NCBI RefSeq assembly: GCF_007097245.1
Contig: NZ_VJZT01000006.1
Location: forward strand, 124,001-188,000
DNA length: 64,000 nucleotides
Source: Flavobacterium restrictum
GTDB lineage: Bacteria > Bacteroidota > Bacteroidia > Flavobacteriales > Flavobacteriaceae
Direction of reading: 5' to 3'
Below are positions 1 to 9,506 of the stretch, in pieces; position 1 is the stretch's first letter, and each line of letters opens with the position of its first letter. The translations under genes and the position numbers were made by a program. The notes beneath the pieces were generated by a model that was given only the letters and a program-made list of their open reading frames with translations, made no database searches and was not told the DNA's origin.

Positions 1-547
1 TTCTAGAAATGGCTACAATTCCAGCAGCACCTAAAAGTTGTGCTAGATAATGGGCACTACGCAAAATAATGAATATGGTGATGCCAATACTTAAAATGGC
101 AAGTGTTGCAATGATAATTTCGGTTGTGGTTTGATGTTCTTGGTAAAAAGCAATTAATAAGGAGATAGATCCAGGTCCAGCAAGCATTGGCATTGCCAAA
201 GGAGTTAAGGCGATATCGTTTCGTTTTTGAGCATCGGTTTCTACTTTTTTATTAACACCTCTTTTTTTGTTGAATTTCCCTGAAAGCAACGAAAAACCAG
301 AGCTTACAATGATTAATCCACCAGCAATTCGTAAGGAATCAATGCCAATTCCAAAAAAAGTTAACGCATATTGCCCGATAAAAAAGGAAACAATAAGAAT
401 GATGAATACGTTTATGGCTGTCCATAAAGAAATTCTAGAACGCTCTTTTTTGGATTCATCATGGGTAAGTCCCACAAAAATAGGTACAGTTCCAATAGGA
501 TTTATGACTGAAAAAAGAGCCGCAAAAAGGTAAATAAAAAGATCCAT
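1..547 (-). CDS. MarC family integral membrane protein, 3' part cut off by window edge
   Basis: Reading the minus strand from an ATG at 547-545 gives an uninterrupted frame to the window edge, about 182 codons. The start MDLFIYLFAALFSVINPIGT and the following hydrophobic segments, including an INPIGTVPIF stretch and a later PLAMPMLAGPGSISLL stretch, are typical of MarC/UPF0056 inner-membrane proteins, which have six membrane segments and about 190-210 residues. Only the last residues should be missing. The molecular function of the family is not settled; early links to multiple antibiotic resistance have not held up. It is divergent from the CoA-binding gene at 697, with about 150 bp between the two starts. 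The family call is firm; the substrate is unknown. Confidence 0.85.
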   Translation of the reverse strand, partial: MDLFIYLFAALFSVINPIGTVPIFVGLTHDESKKERSRISLWTAINVFIILIVSFFIGQYALTFFGIGIDSLRIAGGLIIVSSGFSLLSGKFNKKRGVNKKVETDAQKRNDIALTPLAMPMLAGPGSISLLIAFYQEHQTTTEIIIATLAILSIGITIFIILRSAHYLAQLLGAAGIVAISR

Positions 548-667
548 ATTTTTTTTTGGCGTAAAATTACATTTTTTATAGCCATCCGTTTAATTCGATA
601 GGATTTTTAATTTAGAGTAGATGGAGGATCTATTTTTAAAAATGCGAATCACTCCAAGCATTTTGCT

Positions 668-675
668 TACTTTTG
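668..675 (+). promoter_or_regulatory. Bacteroidota -7 promoter box (TACTTTTG)
   Basis: TACTTTTG matches the Bacteroidota -7 consensus TAnnTTTG. It lies 21 bp before the ATG at 697, giving a leader of about 15 nt. No TTG -33 element is seen at the usual distance, so the call rests on the -7 box alone. Confidence 0.45.
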
Positions 676-696
676 CATTTGATATATTGATACAAA

Positions 697-1065
697 ATGA
701 TGAAAAATAAAAAAACGGTAGTTTTAGGAGCTTCTTCTAAACCAGATAAATATGCTTTCAAGGCTATTACAATGCTTGTTGAAAAAGGGCATTCAGTACT
801 TGCTATTGGACAAAATTTAGGAGAAGTAGCTGGGATAAAAATACGAACCAAAGCAATTCCGTTGAAAAACATTGATACAATTACGCTTTATTTGAACCCA
901 GCTCGTCAGCGGGATTATTATAACTATATTGTTGAAACCAAACCAAAACGTGTCGTTTTTAATCCAGGAACCGAAAATCCAGAGTTTTATCAGTTGTTGG
1001 AGTTAAATAATATTAAAGTAGAAATTGCTTGTACGTTGGTCTTACTGGCGACAAATCAATATTAG
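697..1065 (+). CDS. Small CoA-binding (Rossmann) domain protein
   Basis: This 122-residue protein is a single CoA_binding_2 (YccU-like) domain. It has an N-terminal nucleotide-binding segment, KKTVVLGASSKPDKYAF at residues 4-20, and a late NPGTENPEF motif, both typical of stand-alone CoA-binding proteins. It should be cytoplasmic and bind CoA or an acyl-CoA; no enzymatic role is established for the family. The start could be ATG 697 or the next codon, which is also ATG (700). A TAnnTTTG box sits upstream and a strong hairpin terminator downstream, so it appears to be a single-gene unit unrelated to the polysaccharide locus. Confidence 0.85.
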   Translation: MMKNKKTVVLGASSKPDKYAFKAITMLVEKGHSVLAIGQNLGEVAGIKIRTKAIPLKNIDTITLYLNPARQRDYYNYIVETKPKRVVFNPGTENPEFYQLLELNNIKVEIACTLVLLATNQY

Positions 1066-1089
1066 TTTGATGTGAATTCAAATTTATTT

Positions 1090-1133
1090 TCCCAGAAATC
1101 AATGCAAAGCACCTGATTTCTGGGATTTTTTTT
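1090..1133 (+). terminator. Intrinsic terminator after the CoA-binding gene
   Basis: A perfect 12-bp inverted repeat (TCCCAGAAATCA at 1090-1101, its complement at 1114-1125) with a 12-nt loop is followed by a run of eight T. It lies 25 bp past the stop codon at 1065 and insulates the polysaccharide locus from upstream transcription. Confidence 0.85.
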
Positions 1134-1618
1134 GGAAACAATACCAATCTATTTTATGAGAGGTATAGCTATAATGTAGCCTTGAGATAGCAGCATATAC
1201 TATTGGATTAATGCACTATAAAGGAATTGGTGTTCGCCCAACTTATTTTAATAACAGGTTAATGCTATTTGTTTTTAAGTTATCGGTAAAAATAAAGTTT
1301 AATATATTTTGAAAATGTATTTTTCCAGAATAGTTTTTTTTGTTAGAAAGAATAAATGAAACTAAAGTAAAGTTTTATTAAAATCTAAAAATGTCCTTTT
1401 GTAAATTGAAGATTTATGAGTATTTTCTAATTTAATTATTGATTTGGTGGTAATCATTAGGTAAGATTATTTTGTGTACATTAAGTTATAATTATGTTTA
1501 AGATTTTAACTTTGTAAAAAGCATTGATTTTAAATGGATTACGTTCAAAAAGTATTAAAGTCAGTATGAACGTATATAGAACTTTTTTATTGTTAAAAAA
1601 AAATTAAAATTTTCTAAC

Positions 1619-1626
1619 TATATTTG
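1619..1626 (+). promoter_or_regulatory. -7 promoter box (TATATTTG) upstream of fcl
   Basis: TATATTTG fits the TAnnTTTG consensus. It implies a leader of roughly 120 nt before the fcl start at 1753. A TTG lies about 26 bp upstream, longer than the usual spacing, so the -33 element is uncertain. This is the best candidate for the main promoter of the first polysaccharide locus. Confidence 0.45.
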
Positions 1627-1752
1627 CCAATACCAATATAAGCATATTCTATTTCCCCTTTGGGAGTAGGAGTAGCGAAGCTATGAAACGATATAGCGAT
1701 ATTTTATAATTTTACTGAATCTAATTTTTGTAATAGTTCCAAAAAAGTACCT

Positions 1753-2703
1753 ATGAACACCAATACTAAAATTTATATTGCAGGTCACAAAGGAATGGTA
1801 GGAAGTGCCATTTGGAGAACACTCGTTTCTAAAGGATATACTAATTTAATTGGCTCTTCAAGTGCCGATTTGGATTTGAGAAACCAACAATTAGTTGCTG
1901 CTTTTATAGCCAAAGAAAAACCAGACGTAATAATCGATGCCGCTGCTAGGGTGGGAGGGATTTTGGCTAATAACAATTTCCCTTATCAATTTATAATGGA
2001 GAACATGCAAATCCAAAATAATTTGATTGATTCGGCTTTGCAATCAGGTGTTGAAAAATTTATTTTTTTGGGTAGTTCTTGTATTTATCCCAAGTTAGCA
2101 CCACAGCCTTTAAAGGAAGATTATTTGCTGACTGATACTTTGGAGCCAACCAACGAATGGTACGCCATTGCTAAAATCACAGGCGTAAAAACCTGTCAAG
2201 CCATTAGGCAACAATTTGGAAAAGATTATGTGAGTTTAATGCCAACCAATTTATACGGCACACACGATAATTTTGATTTGAATACCTCGCATGTTTTGCC
2301 TGCAATGATGCGAAAATTTTACGAAGCCAAAATGAACAATCATGCCGATGTAACCCTTTGGGGAAGCGGAACACCTATGCGTGAGTTTCTTTTTGTAGAT
2401 GATATGGCACAATCAGTAGTTTTTGCTTTAGAAAATAAATTGCCAGAGTACCTCTATAATGTTGGAACTGGCGAAGATTTAACCATAAAAGAATTGGCTG
2501 AAACCATTCAGAAAATTATAGGGCACGAAGGCAAAATTATTTGGGACGCAAGCAAACCTGACGGAACACCCCGTAAATTAATGGATATTTCCAAGATGCA
2601 TGCACTAGGATGGAAACATCAAGTGGCACTTGAAGAAGGAATCCAAAAAACCTATAATTGGTTTTTAGAAAATATAGAAAACGTAAAAAAAGTCAAACTA
2701 TAA
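1753..2703 (+). CDS. fcl: GDP-L-fucose synthase (GDP-4-keto-6-deoxymannose 3,5-epimerase/4-reductase)
   Basis: This enzyme converts GDP-4-keto-6-deoxy-D-mannose, the product of the next gene, into GDP-L-fucose by 3,5-epimerisation and NADPH reduction. The 316-residue protein is an extended SDR. It has the cofactor motif AGHKGMVGSA near residues 10-19, SSCIYP near 107-113 with the conserved Ser and Cys of GMER enzymes, and a catalytic Y137-x3-K141. Length and motifs match WcaG/Fcl throughout. It is the first gene of the locus and lies 33 bp before gmd, so the two are probably co-transcribed. No mannose-1-phosphate guanylyltransferase gene is in the window, so GDP-mannose must come from elsewhere in the genome. 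Confidence 0.95.
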   Translation: MNTNTKIYIAGHKGMVGSAIWRTLVSKGYTNLIGSSSADLDLRNQQLVAAFIAKEKPDVIIDAAARVGGILANNNFPYQFIMENMQIQNNLIDSALQSGVEKFIFLGSSCIYPKLAPQPLKEDYLLTDTLEPTNEWYAIAKITGVKTCQAIRQQFGKDYVSLMPTNLYGTHDNFDLNTSHVLPAMMRKFYEAKMNNHADVTLWGSGTPMREFLFVDDMAQSVVFALENKLPEYLYNVGTGEDLTIKELAETIQKIIGHEGKIIWDASKPDGTPRKLMDISKMHALGWKHQVALEEGIQKTYNWFLENIENVKKVKL

Positions 2704-2736
2704 TTGAGTTAATAAACTCAATAAGAAAAAAGTACT

Positions 2737-3834
2737 ATGGCAGCAACACAAAAAGTAGCCCTTGTAACAGGAGTTACAGGACAAGACGGGTCTTATTTAG
2801 CAGAATTATTATTAGAAAAAGGGTATCAAGTTCATGGGGTAAAAAGACGGGCGTCATCTTTTAACACCCAACGTATAGATCATATCTACCAAGATAAACA
2901 CGAGAATCATGTTGATTTCAAATTGCATTATGGTGACTTGACTGATTCTACTAATATTATAAGAATCATTCAGGAAGTGCAACCTGATGAAATATACAAC
3001 CTAGGCGCTATGTCTCACGTGAAAGTCTCTTTTGATTCTCCTGAATATGTGGCTAATGTAGATGGAATAGGTACTTTACGAATATTAGAAGCCGTTAGAA
3101 TACTTGGTCTTGAAAAAAAGACGAGAATCTATCAAGCATCAACTTCTGAATTGTATGGTGGTTTAGCAGAAAATAAAAATGCTGCAGGTTTCTATGATGA
3201 AAACTCGGCATTCTATCCTCGTTCTCCTTATGGTGTAGCCAAGATATATGGCTTTTGGATTACCAAAAATTACCGTGAAGCTTACGATATGTATGCGTGT
3301 AATGGCATCTTATTCAACCATGAATCGCCTAGAAGAGGAGAGACTTTTGTTACTCGAAAAATTACAATGGCAACTGCAGCCATTGCTTTGGGGAAACAAG
3401 ATTGTTTGTATTTAGGGAATTTGAATTCACAAAGAGACTGGGGACATGCCAAAGATTATGTCGAAGCTATGTGGAGAATCTTACAACAAGATGTGGCCGA
3501 AGACTATGTAATTGCAACAGGCGTAACGACTTACATTCGTGATTTTGTGCGTTTTTCTTTTGCTGAAATAGGAATAGAATTGGCCTTTGAAGGCGAAAAT
3601 GAAAAGGAAATAGCCAAAGTTGTAGCCTGTAATAATCCGGACTACCAATTAGCAATAGGAACTGTAGTGGTACGAGTAGATCCTCAATATTATAGACCAA
3701 CAGAGGTTGATTTATTACTTGGTGATCCAACAAAATCCAAAACGCAACTAGGCTGGGAACCACAATATGACCTAGCTGGATTGGTAAAAGAAATGGTGGC
3801 TAGTGATTTGGAAATTTTGAAAAGACAACGATAG
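2737..3834 (+). CDS. gmd: GDP-mannose 4,6-dehydratase
   Basis: This enzyme dehydrates GDP-D-mannose to GDP-4-keto-6-deoxy-D-mannose, the first committed step towards GDP-L-fucose. The protein has 365 residues. It has an N-terminal [19 protein letters not shown] motif (residues 12-30) characteristic of [11 protein letters not shown] near residue 135, and a catalytic Y165-x3-K169. It works in the cytoplasm and normally forms a tetramer. It directly follows fcl; the reversed order (fcl before gmd) does not affect function. Downstream is a 151-bp gap with a possible internal promoter before the membrane genes. Confidence 0.96.
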   Translation: MAATQKVALVTGVTGQDGSYLAELLLEKGYQVHGVKRRASSFNTQRIDHIYQDKHENHVDFKLHYGDLTDSTNIIRIIQEVQPDEIYNLGAMSHVKVSFDSPEYVANVDGIGTLRILEAVRILGLEKKTRIYQASTSELYGGLAENKNAAGFYDENSAFYPRSPYGVAKIYGFWITKNYREAYDMYACNGILFNHESPRRGETFVTRKITMATAAIALGKQDCLYLGNLNSQRDWGHAKDYVEAMWRILQQDVAEDYVIATGVTTYIRDFVRFSFAEIGIELAFEGENEKEIAKVVACNNPDYQLAIGTVVVRVDPQYYRPTEVDLLLGDPTKSKTQLGWEPQYDLAGLVKEMVASDLEILKRQR

Positions 3835-3898
3835 ATTGGTCTTTTTTTAATTGTTTGGATAATAAAACTTAAATATTTAAAAAATTTATTTTTTAAGA

Positions 3899-3927
3899 TT
3901 TGTTAATTTTAAAAGAACTTACCTTTA
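3899..3927 (+). promoter_or_regulatory. Possible internal promoter before the first flippase gene
   Basis: TTTG (3899-3902) is followed after 17 bp by TACCTTTA (3920-3927), one mismatch from TAnnTTTG. The spacing suits a Bacteroidota promoter. It lies in the 151-bp gap between gmd and the flippase gene at 3986, where the composition becomes more AT-rich. Confidence 0.35.
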
Positions 3928-3985
3928 GTAAACAGATTTTCAAATTAATTAAAAAAATAATCTAAACAAAACAGTAATTAATTTA

Positions 3986-5314
3986 ATGTCAGTTAAAAAA
4001 CGTTTATTAAAAAACGGAATATCTTCCCTTTTTTTAAGATTAGTTACTATATCCGAACAATTTTTATTGGTGCCTATTTTTATTAGTGCTTGGGGTGCAG
4101 ATTATTATGGAGAATGGTTAACCCTTACAATTATCCCTTCAATAGTAGGTTTGTTAGATGTAGGTTTTGGTTTAGCAGTAGCAAATACTTTTATATTAAA
4201 CTATGTTTCAGGTAATAAGCAAGCCGCTGCAAATACATACAAAAGTGGGATGTTTACCTTGCATTTAATTGTATTTTTAAGCATGCTTGTTGCTTTTGTT
4301 TTTGTTTTTACACTTAATTATTTTGATATATTTGATAAATTATTAATACCTAAAAATGAAGCTATAATTGCAGTTTCTATTCTAATATTTTCAAAAATTA
4401 TATTATTTTATAAACAACTTTTCGATGCGATTTTTGTAGCCTCTAGAAAGTTTAACATAAGTGTAAATTTACAAGCGATATATTCTACGTTATTAATTAT
4501 TTCTAGTGTTATTATACTACTTTTCAAAGGAGGAATTGTTTTGTTTTCTTTGGTTAACCTCATTGTTACCTTGTTTTATGTTTTTATTTATGCAATAATT
4601 GCAAAAAGAATACTCCCTTTGAAATCTTTTAATGGACAAGTTGTTGTTTCAGAAATTAAGAACTTGTTCAAAGTCGGAATTGGTTACTTACTTGCAAAAG
4701 TTTGGGAGGCTATTTTTTTTCAAGGAACTACTTTTGTGGTAAGAGTTGTACTGGGTCCAATTGCAGTGACAATTTTTAATACGGTTAGAAAATTATCGCG
4801 AACTATATTTCAAGTCAATACTTTAGTTGTTAGTTCTGTAATGCCCGAATTGCAATATGCTCTTGGAAAAAGACAATTTAATCAGGCAAGAAAACTGTTC
4901 AGATTTAATGTCTTTATTGTTTTATTAATGTCAGTTTTAGGAGTTTTGTTATTAATTTCATTTGGATCATGGTTTTATCAAGTTTGGACTAGAAAGGAAT
5001 TAGCGCCACCCAATGTCATGTGGTATGTTTTTATTTTTGGAATAGTATTTAATTCTTTGTGGGCTATATCTTCTGAAGTGATTTTAGCTGCTAATAAACC
5101 TTACAGCTTTACTATTCCAGCAACAGTAATGGCAATAGTTTCAATTTTAATTTCTTATATTTTTGCTTTGAAATTTGGTCTATCAGGAGTTGCGATTGGA
5201 AGTTTAGTTATGGATATTACATTGTGCATGTATTTACTACCGTTTAGTTGTAGATTACTTCACCAACCTTTGAATGAAATATTTTCAACTATTAGTTTAG
5301 ATTTTAAAATTTGA
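3986..5314 (+). CDS. Wzx-type oligosaccharide flippase
   Basis: This is a 442-residue, highly hydrophobic protein with about 12-14 predicted membrane segments. The N-terminal pattern FLLVPIFISAWGADYYGEWL, including the GxxxYGxW-like turn, is typical of the polysaccharide transporter (PST) branch of the MOP superfamily. Such proteins flip undecaprenyl-linked oligosaccharide repeat units across the inner membrane. It is followed by a polymerase candidate at 5373 and a second flippase at 6656, whose start shares the VPLFISFWG-type motif, so the two are related paralogues. The specific substrate cannot be read from the sequence. Confidence 0.82.
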   Translation: MSVKKRLLKNGISSLFLRLVTISEQFLLVPIFISAWGADYYGEWLTLTIIPSIVGLLDVGFGLAVANTFILNYVSGNKQAAANTYKSGMFTLHLIVFLSMLVAFVFVFTLNYFDIFDKLLIPKNEAIIAVSILIFSKIILFYKQLFDAIFVASRKFNISVNLQAIYSTLLIISSVIILLFKGGIVLFSLVNLIVTLFYVFIYAIIAKRILPLKSFNGQVVVSEIKNLFKVGIGYLLAKVWEAIFFQGTTFVVRVVLGPIAVTIFNTVRKLSRTIFQVNTLVVSSVMPELQYALGKRQFNQARKLFRFNVFIVLLMSVLGVLLLISFGSWFYQVWTRKELAPPNVMWYVFIFGIVFNSLWAISSEVILAANKPYSFTIPATVMAIVSILISYIFALKFGLSGVAIGSLVMDITLCMYLLPFSCRLLHQPLNEIFSTISLDFKI

Positions 5315-5372
5315 AATAATCAGTATTTTTTTAGCAATAATTAGACTCAACTAGATATATTTAAAATAAAAA

Positions 5373-6566
5373 ATGAAAGGTTATAAGTTTATATTAAATA
5401 ATTTTAATTATTTGTCAGTTTCAATAGGTATTATTTTAAGTGTGATAGCGTTTGTGCCTTTTAAAACTGTTTTTTTCGCAATAGCTGTAGTTTATATGTT
5501 AGGTTATCTTTTTTCAAATGGTATTATGCATATTAAAAATTTTCTTCATTATGGGTTGTTTTTATCGGCTATACTTTTGAGTTGTTTATATAACAATACT
5601 TTTAACATTAGGTATATTTATTTTATTTGTCTTATTTTGGTTTGTAGTCCATTGTTTTCATCTGAGCAAAATTTCAATTTTAAGATTCGTTTTTTATATG
5701 TTTTTTTTCATTTAATTATTTTCATAACAGTATTAAATTTATTTTGTTTTTTTTTGGATGTGAATGCTGCTCCTTATTTGTTTAAAGATCAAGCTGCAAA
5801 TTATTTTTCAGGGATTACGATTCATTCTATGTGGTTAAGCGCTTTATCTGGTATATCGATCATAGTTTCATTCTATTTTTTTTTAAAAAGTACCAATAGA
5901 AATTTTAAAATTACCTATTTAATTTTAGTCTTTTTTTCTGTATTTGTGACGCTTGTATCGGCTTCACGCATTGCTTTAGTTGCTTCATTAATTGTTGTTT
6001 TGTTATTGTTACTGTTTTATGAAACAAAAAAAAATATTTTAAAATATTTAATTTTACTTTTATCTATTTTTGTTATTTGTTATCCACTTTACAAAAATAA
6101 TTTAACAGGTTTGCAAAATAAATTTCAAGAAGACAAACATTTTGGGGTTAATTCTAGGCATAAATTGTGGAATGCAAGAATTCATGAATTCGAGTCTTCT
6201 CCCTTTTTTGGTATAGGATTTTCATCTCACTTAAGAAAAGGCAAGATGTATCGAGGCCGAATGGAAAGTGGTAGTGGATGGCTTTCAATAGTATCACAAA
6301 CAGGTTTGTTGGGTTTTTTTTGTTTTTTACTTATTTTAATAAAAGCTATTAAAAGTTATATTTATATAAAACAAAATAAGGAGATATTGCTTTTCTATAG
6401 TGTTTTTGTTTTTTTATGCATTCACTCTTTGGCTGAAGGATATATTTTGACACCTGGGTATTATTTATGCCTTTTATTTTGGATTAATATAGATGTATTG
6501 GTACAATATGATTCTTTTGGAAACTTGTTAAGTGATTCTAATAAAACGGTTCCAATCTTTAAATAA
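5373..6566 (+). CDS. O-antigen polymerase/ligase family membrane protein (Wzy_C type)
   Basis: This 397-residue multi-pass protein has the layout of the O-antigen ligase/polymerase (Wzy_C) family: several N-terminal membrane segments, a central ASRIALVASLIVVLLLLL segment, and a large periplasmic loop. The loop carries SRHKLWNARIHEFESSPFFG and a following GSGWLSIVSQTGLLGF stretch, both family hallmarks. These enzymes polymerise lipid-linked repeat units or ligate them at the periplasmic face of the inner membrane. It lies between two flippase genes, which favours a polymerase role. Ligase and polymerase activities cannot be told apart from sequence alone. Confidence 0.72.
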   Translation: MKGYKFILNNFNYLSVSIGIILSVIAFVPFKTVFFAIAVVYMLGYLFSNGIMHIKNFLHYGLFLSAILLSCLYNNTFNIRYIYFICLILVCSPLFSSEQNFNFKIRFLYVFFHLIIFITVLNLFCFFLDVNAAPYLFKDQAANYFSGITIHSMWLSALSGISIIVSFYFFLKSTNRNFKITYLILVFFSVFVTLVSASRIALVASLIVVLLLLLFYETKKNILKYLILLLSIFVICYPLYKNNLTGLQNKFQEDKHFGVNSRHKLWNARIHEFESSPFFGIGFSSHLRKGKMYRGRMESGSGWLSIVSQTGLLGFFCFLLILIKAIKSYIYIKQNKEILLFYSVFVFLCIHSLAEGYILTPGYYLCLLFWINIDVLVQYDSFGNLLSDSNKTVPIFK

Positions 6567-6655
6567 ATTAATAAACAATATCTTACACTTGGTTTTTATT
6601 AAAACTAATAGTGTTTTTGGTTAATAATCTTAAAATTAATAAATTAAGTATCAAT

Positions 6656-8017
6656 ATGTCGGTTTATAAATCAATTGCCAAAAATCTTGCTGCCAGTACT
6701 TTTGGTATGGGTGTGAATTTCTTAAGTCAAATTGCTATGGTGCCATTATTTATTTCATTTTGGGGAATTGATAAATATGCCGATTGGATATTGATTACTG
6801 CTCTTTCTACAATTTTTATGATGTCGGATATGGGTTTGAATTTAGCTAGTAACAATGAATTTGTTATTAAATACCATAAAAAGGATTATGAAACTTGTTC
6901 AAAATTACAAACCAATGGCTTTCTATTTATTTTGTTTGTATTCACAGTTTTTTTTATGATTTCGGTTTTTGTTTCTACATTTTGGGGATTTAAAGAGATA
7001 CTTGGAGTAAAGCAGTTTTCAGAGCAAGAGACCTCCATAGGATTTATCTTGCTATTAACCGATGTTTTTGTAATTATGTATGGGCGAGTGTATCACGGTA
7101 TTTTTAGGGCTACTTCAAGGACTCATGTTGTCATTGTTATAGATAATATGTCTCGTTTAGGGAGTTTAATGGTAATGTTTTTCGGAATTTATTTTGGAAT
7201 GAATATAATTAATATGCTTATATTGTACATTATACCAGATTTATTAGGTGTTTTATATAAACATTTTAGTTCTAGAAAAGCATTTGATTCAGGACTTTCA
7301 TTATCTAATTTCGATAGTGGTGTTTTTAAATCAATTGTTAAACCATCGCTTGCATTTATGTTATTTCCCTTGGGGCAAGCAGTTTCAAGTCAAGGAATGG
7401 TTTTTGTTGTTAATGTATTGCTTGGTGGAACTGTTCTGGTCGCATTCACTACAACTAGGACACTTGTAAATTTTTTGCGTCAAATGGTTAATATGCTATC
7501 TATTTCAATTAATCCTGAAATTTGTTCAGCATACGGAAGAAATGATTACAAAACTATATTAAATATTTATAATAGATCTTTGGTAATTACATTTGTCGTT
7601 ACTGTAGGATGTATTATTTTTTTGCTTCTTACGGGAAAATTTATATATACCGAATGGACAAAACACACTATAGTTTTTAATTATGGTTTCTTTGTAGGAA
7701 TGTTATTCGTGCTTTTAATTTCTTGTTTGACGAGTTTATCTGGAGTAATACCACTTTCTACGAACACACATCTTCGATTCACTACTGCATTTCTTATATC
7801 CCAAATTTCGGGTGTTCTTTTATGCTTTATATTCCTTAAGATCAATCCTAATATTTTATTTATTCCATTTACATTAATAATAACTGAACTAGCACTTTTT
7901 ATTTATTCTTCAAAAGAAAATAATAAATTTCTTAATATTACCTTAAAAGAAATGTGTTATATACTTTGGTACCAGTCAAAATTTATTTTCCGTAAAAGCA
8001 CACAATTTTCTAGATAA
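6656..8017 (+). CDS. Second Wzx-type oligosaccharide flippase
   Basis: This is a 453-residue polytopic protein of the PST/MOP flippase group. The N-terminal AMVPLFISFWGIDKYADWIL motif parallels the paralogue at 3986. I prefer the ATG at 6656; the frame also opens at a GTG at 6611, which would add 15 residues. It probably translocates undecaprenyl-linked repeat units. Two flippase genes flanking one polymerase within 4 kb is unusual for a single-polymer locus. One may serve another glycan, or the region may have been assembled from two clusters. Confidence 0.8.
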   Translation: MSVYKSIAKNLAASTFGMGVNFLSQIAMVPLFISFWGIDKYADWILITALSTIFMMSDMGLNLASNNEFVIKYHKKDYETCSKLQTNGFLFILFVFTVFFMISVFVSTFWGFKEILGVKQFSEQETSIGFILLLTDVFVIMYGRVYHGIFRATSRTHVVIVIDNMSRLGSLMVMFFGIYFGMNIINMLILYIIPDLLGVLYKHFSSRKAFDSGLSLSNFDSGVFKSIVKPSLAFMLFPLGQAVSSQGMVFVVNVLLGGTVLVAFTTTRTLVNFLRQMVNMLSISINPEICSAYGRNDYKTILNIYNRSLVITFVVTVGCIIFLLLTGKFIYTEWTKHTIVFNYGFFVGMLFVLLISCLTSLSGVIPLSTNTHLRFTTAFLISQISGVLLCFIFLKINPNILFIPFTLIITELALFIYSSKENNKFLNITLKEMCYILWYQSKFIFRKSTQFSR

Positions 8018-8069
8018 TTACATTAAAAAAATAACTACAAATAAATTTTATATATTAAATTTTATTATT

Positions 8070-8972
8070 ATGGAGATAAAAAAAATCTACAGGAAATTAG
8101 TAGATAATTACGAAGTATTTACTCGTTTTCAAATTTGGAGATTTAGAAATAAGTACCCTGTGAAATATTTAAATGAAAATTATAATACTGATACACCTAC
8201 AATACATTTTTTACATAGATATATTACAGATAATACAGGTGATCTAGCGTGTGGTTACTATAGATATTTTCTTTATAAATTTGAAAATTACAGATGTATA
8301 ATTCATGATATAAATTGTGTTAATTTTTCATTGATTAAAAAAAATGATTCTGTTATAATAGGAGGTGGTGGACTTCTTAATAATTTAGCTGAATGGAACT
8401 ATAATATTAATAAAGCAGTTTCTATATCTAACAAATCTGTTGTTTGGTCTGCTGGATTTAATTCTTATTCAAAAAAAAAAATCTGGAATGTTGTTAACGT
8501 AAATGATTTTAAATTGTTTGCTGTTCGTGATTTTAATTATAAAGGCTATCGTTGTGTTCCTTGTGCTACTTGCTTTTTACCAGAATTAGATAAGAAGTAC
8601 CCAATTATTAGGAGAATTGGAGTCGTAACTCACAAAGACATTCCAATTCATCTTCCAAATGAAATTCATAAACTTGAACGAATATCAAATAGTGACTCGC
8701 TTGACGATATGATTGAATTTATAGGAAATTCAGAAGTAGTACTTACAAATAGTTACCATGTTGCCTATTGGAGTGCTTTATTGCAGAGAAAGTGTATATT
8801 GTTTGAAACCAAATCTGAAAAGCATAAATATCACAAATACCCACCAGTTTTTTATTCGGGTGTTTTGGAGGACGATATTTCAAGAGCGCATATTTATCCA
8901 AATGCTTTGGAAGACTGTAGGACTTTAACAAAAGAATTTGTAAATGAAATTTTAGTATTAATTTCTAAATAA
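8070..8972 (+). CDS. Polysaccharide pyruvyltransferase-like protein
   Basis: This 300-residue protein has features of the polysaccharide pyruvyltransferase (CsaB/WcaK) family: an early DNTGDLACGYYRYF segment (about residues 52-65), VIIGGGGLLNN (about 94-104), and LTNSYHVAYWSALLQRKCIL near residue 228, the family's S-x-H region. Members add pyruvate ketals to sugars using phosphoenolpyruvate, although some relatives act as glycosyltransferases. Pyruvylation would make the polymer acidic. It follows the second flippase and precedes a 534-bp gap. The family is likely; the exact reaction is inferred. Confidence 0.7.
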   Translation: MEIKKIYRKLVDNYEVFTRFQIWRFRNKYPVKYLNENYNTDTPTIHFLHRYITDNTGDLACGYYRYFLYKFENYRCIIHDINCVNFSLIKKNDSVIIGGGGLLNNLAEWNYNINKAVSISNKSVVWSAGFNSYSKKKIWNVVNVNDFKLFAVRDFNYKGYRCVPCATCFLPELDKKYPIIRRIGVVTHKDIPIHLPNEIHKLERISNSDSLDDMIEFIGNSEVVLTNSYHVAYWSALLQRKCILFETKSEKHKYHKYPPVFYSGVLEDDISRAHIYPNALEDCRTLTKEFVNEILVLISK

Positions 8973-9506
8973 TTTAAGTGTTAAAATAAATAGTGCTCAT
9001 TTGCTGTTTTTTCATTTATTTGTGCTTTGAGTGATTAATTGTCTTTACATTATTAATCCTGACAAGTAGAAAGCTAAAATATTGGTAGTTGAAATGCTAT
9101 TATAAAATGAGAAATTTTTTAAAATTTAAATGAAAGTTAATTTTATAAATTATTTAAATGAACTTGTATTTTTTTTTAATTTAATTTTTATCACTAACAA
9201 TAAATTTTGATATCCAAAAGTTGTTAATTGAATATTAGGGTATTATTCACAGGTTTAACGAAATAAATTGATTAAGCCATTATAATAAATAATAACATTA
9301 TCAATTATTTTAGTTAAAACAGGTTTTAAATTAATGACTAATAAATACTCAATATGTTCTCACTAATAAATGATGTTAATTAGTAATGTCGCATAAGTAC
9401 TTATAAAATAGAAAAAAAATTAGTTGTAATAAAAATTTGTGCAAAGTAAGAGAGTATTATTAAGTTGATAGTACTTTTTAAATAATAATTAAAACTAAAG
9501 TTCATA
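8973..9506. other. AT-rich gap inside the polysaccharide locus
   Basis: This 534-bp stretch has no convincing open frame on either strand and no clear terminator or TAnnTTTG box. It separates the flippase/pyruvyltransferase block from the glycosyltransferase block. A degraded gene or an old recombination junction is possible, but I see no recognisable remnant. Confidence 0.5.

Larger units (their letters stand above)
1066..1752. other. Long intergenic region upstream of the first polysaccharide locus
   Basis: I see no credible gene here. The region contains the terminator of the preceding gene (1090-1133), a TATATTTG promoter box (1619-1626) and a small GC-richer patch with a short GCGAAGC hairpin (about 1675-1681) in the fcl leader. 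The remainder is AT-rich sequence without recognisable repeats. Confidence 0.6.

Noticed and set aside
636..872. Minus-strand frame overlapping the CoA-binding gene start
   Set aside because: It lies opposite a well-supported gene and has no family resemblance; it is an antisense shadow.
1621..1752. JUMPStart/ops element in the fcl leader
   Set aside because: No GGCGGTAG-type ops core is present, and such RfaH sites are not expected in Bacteroidota.
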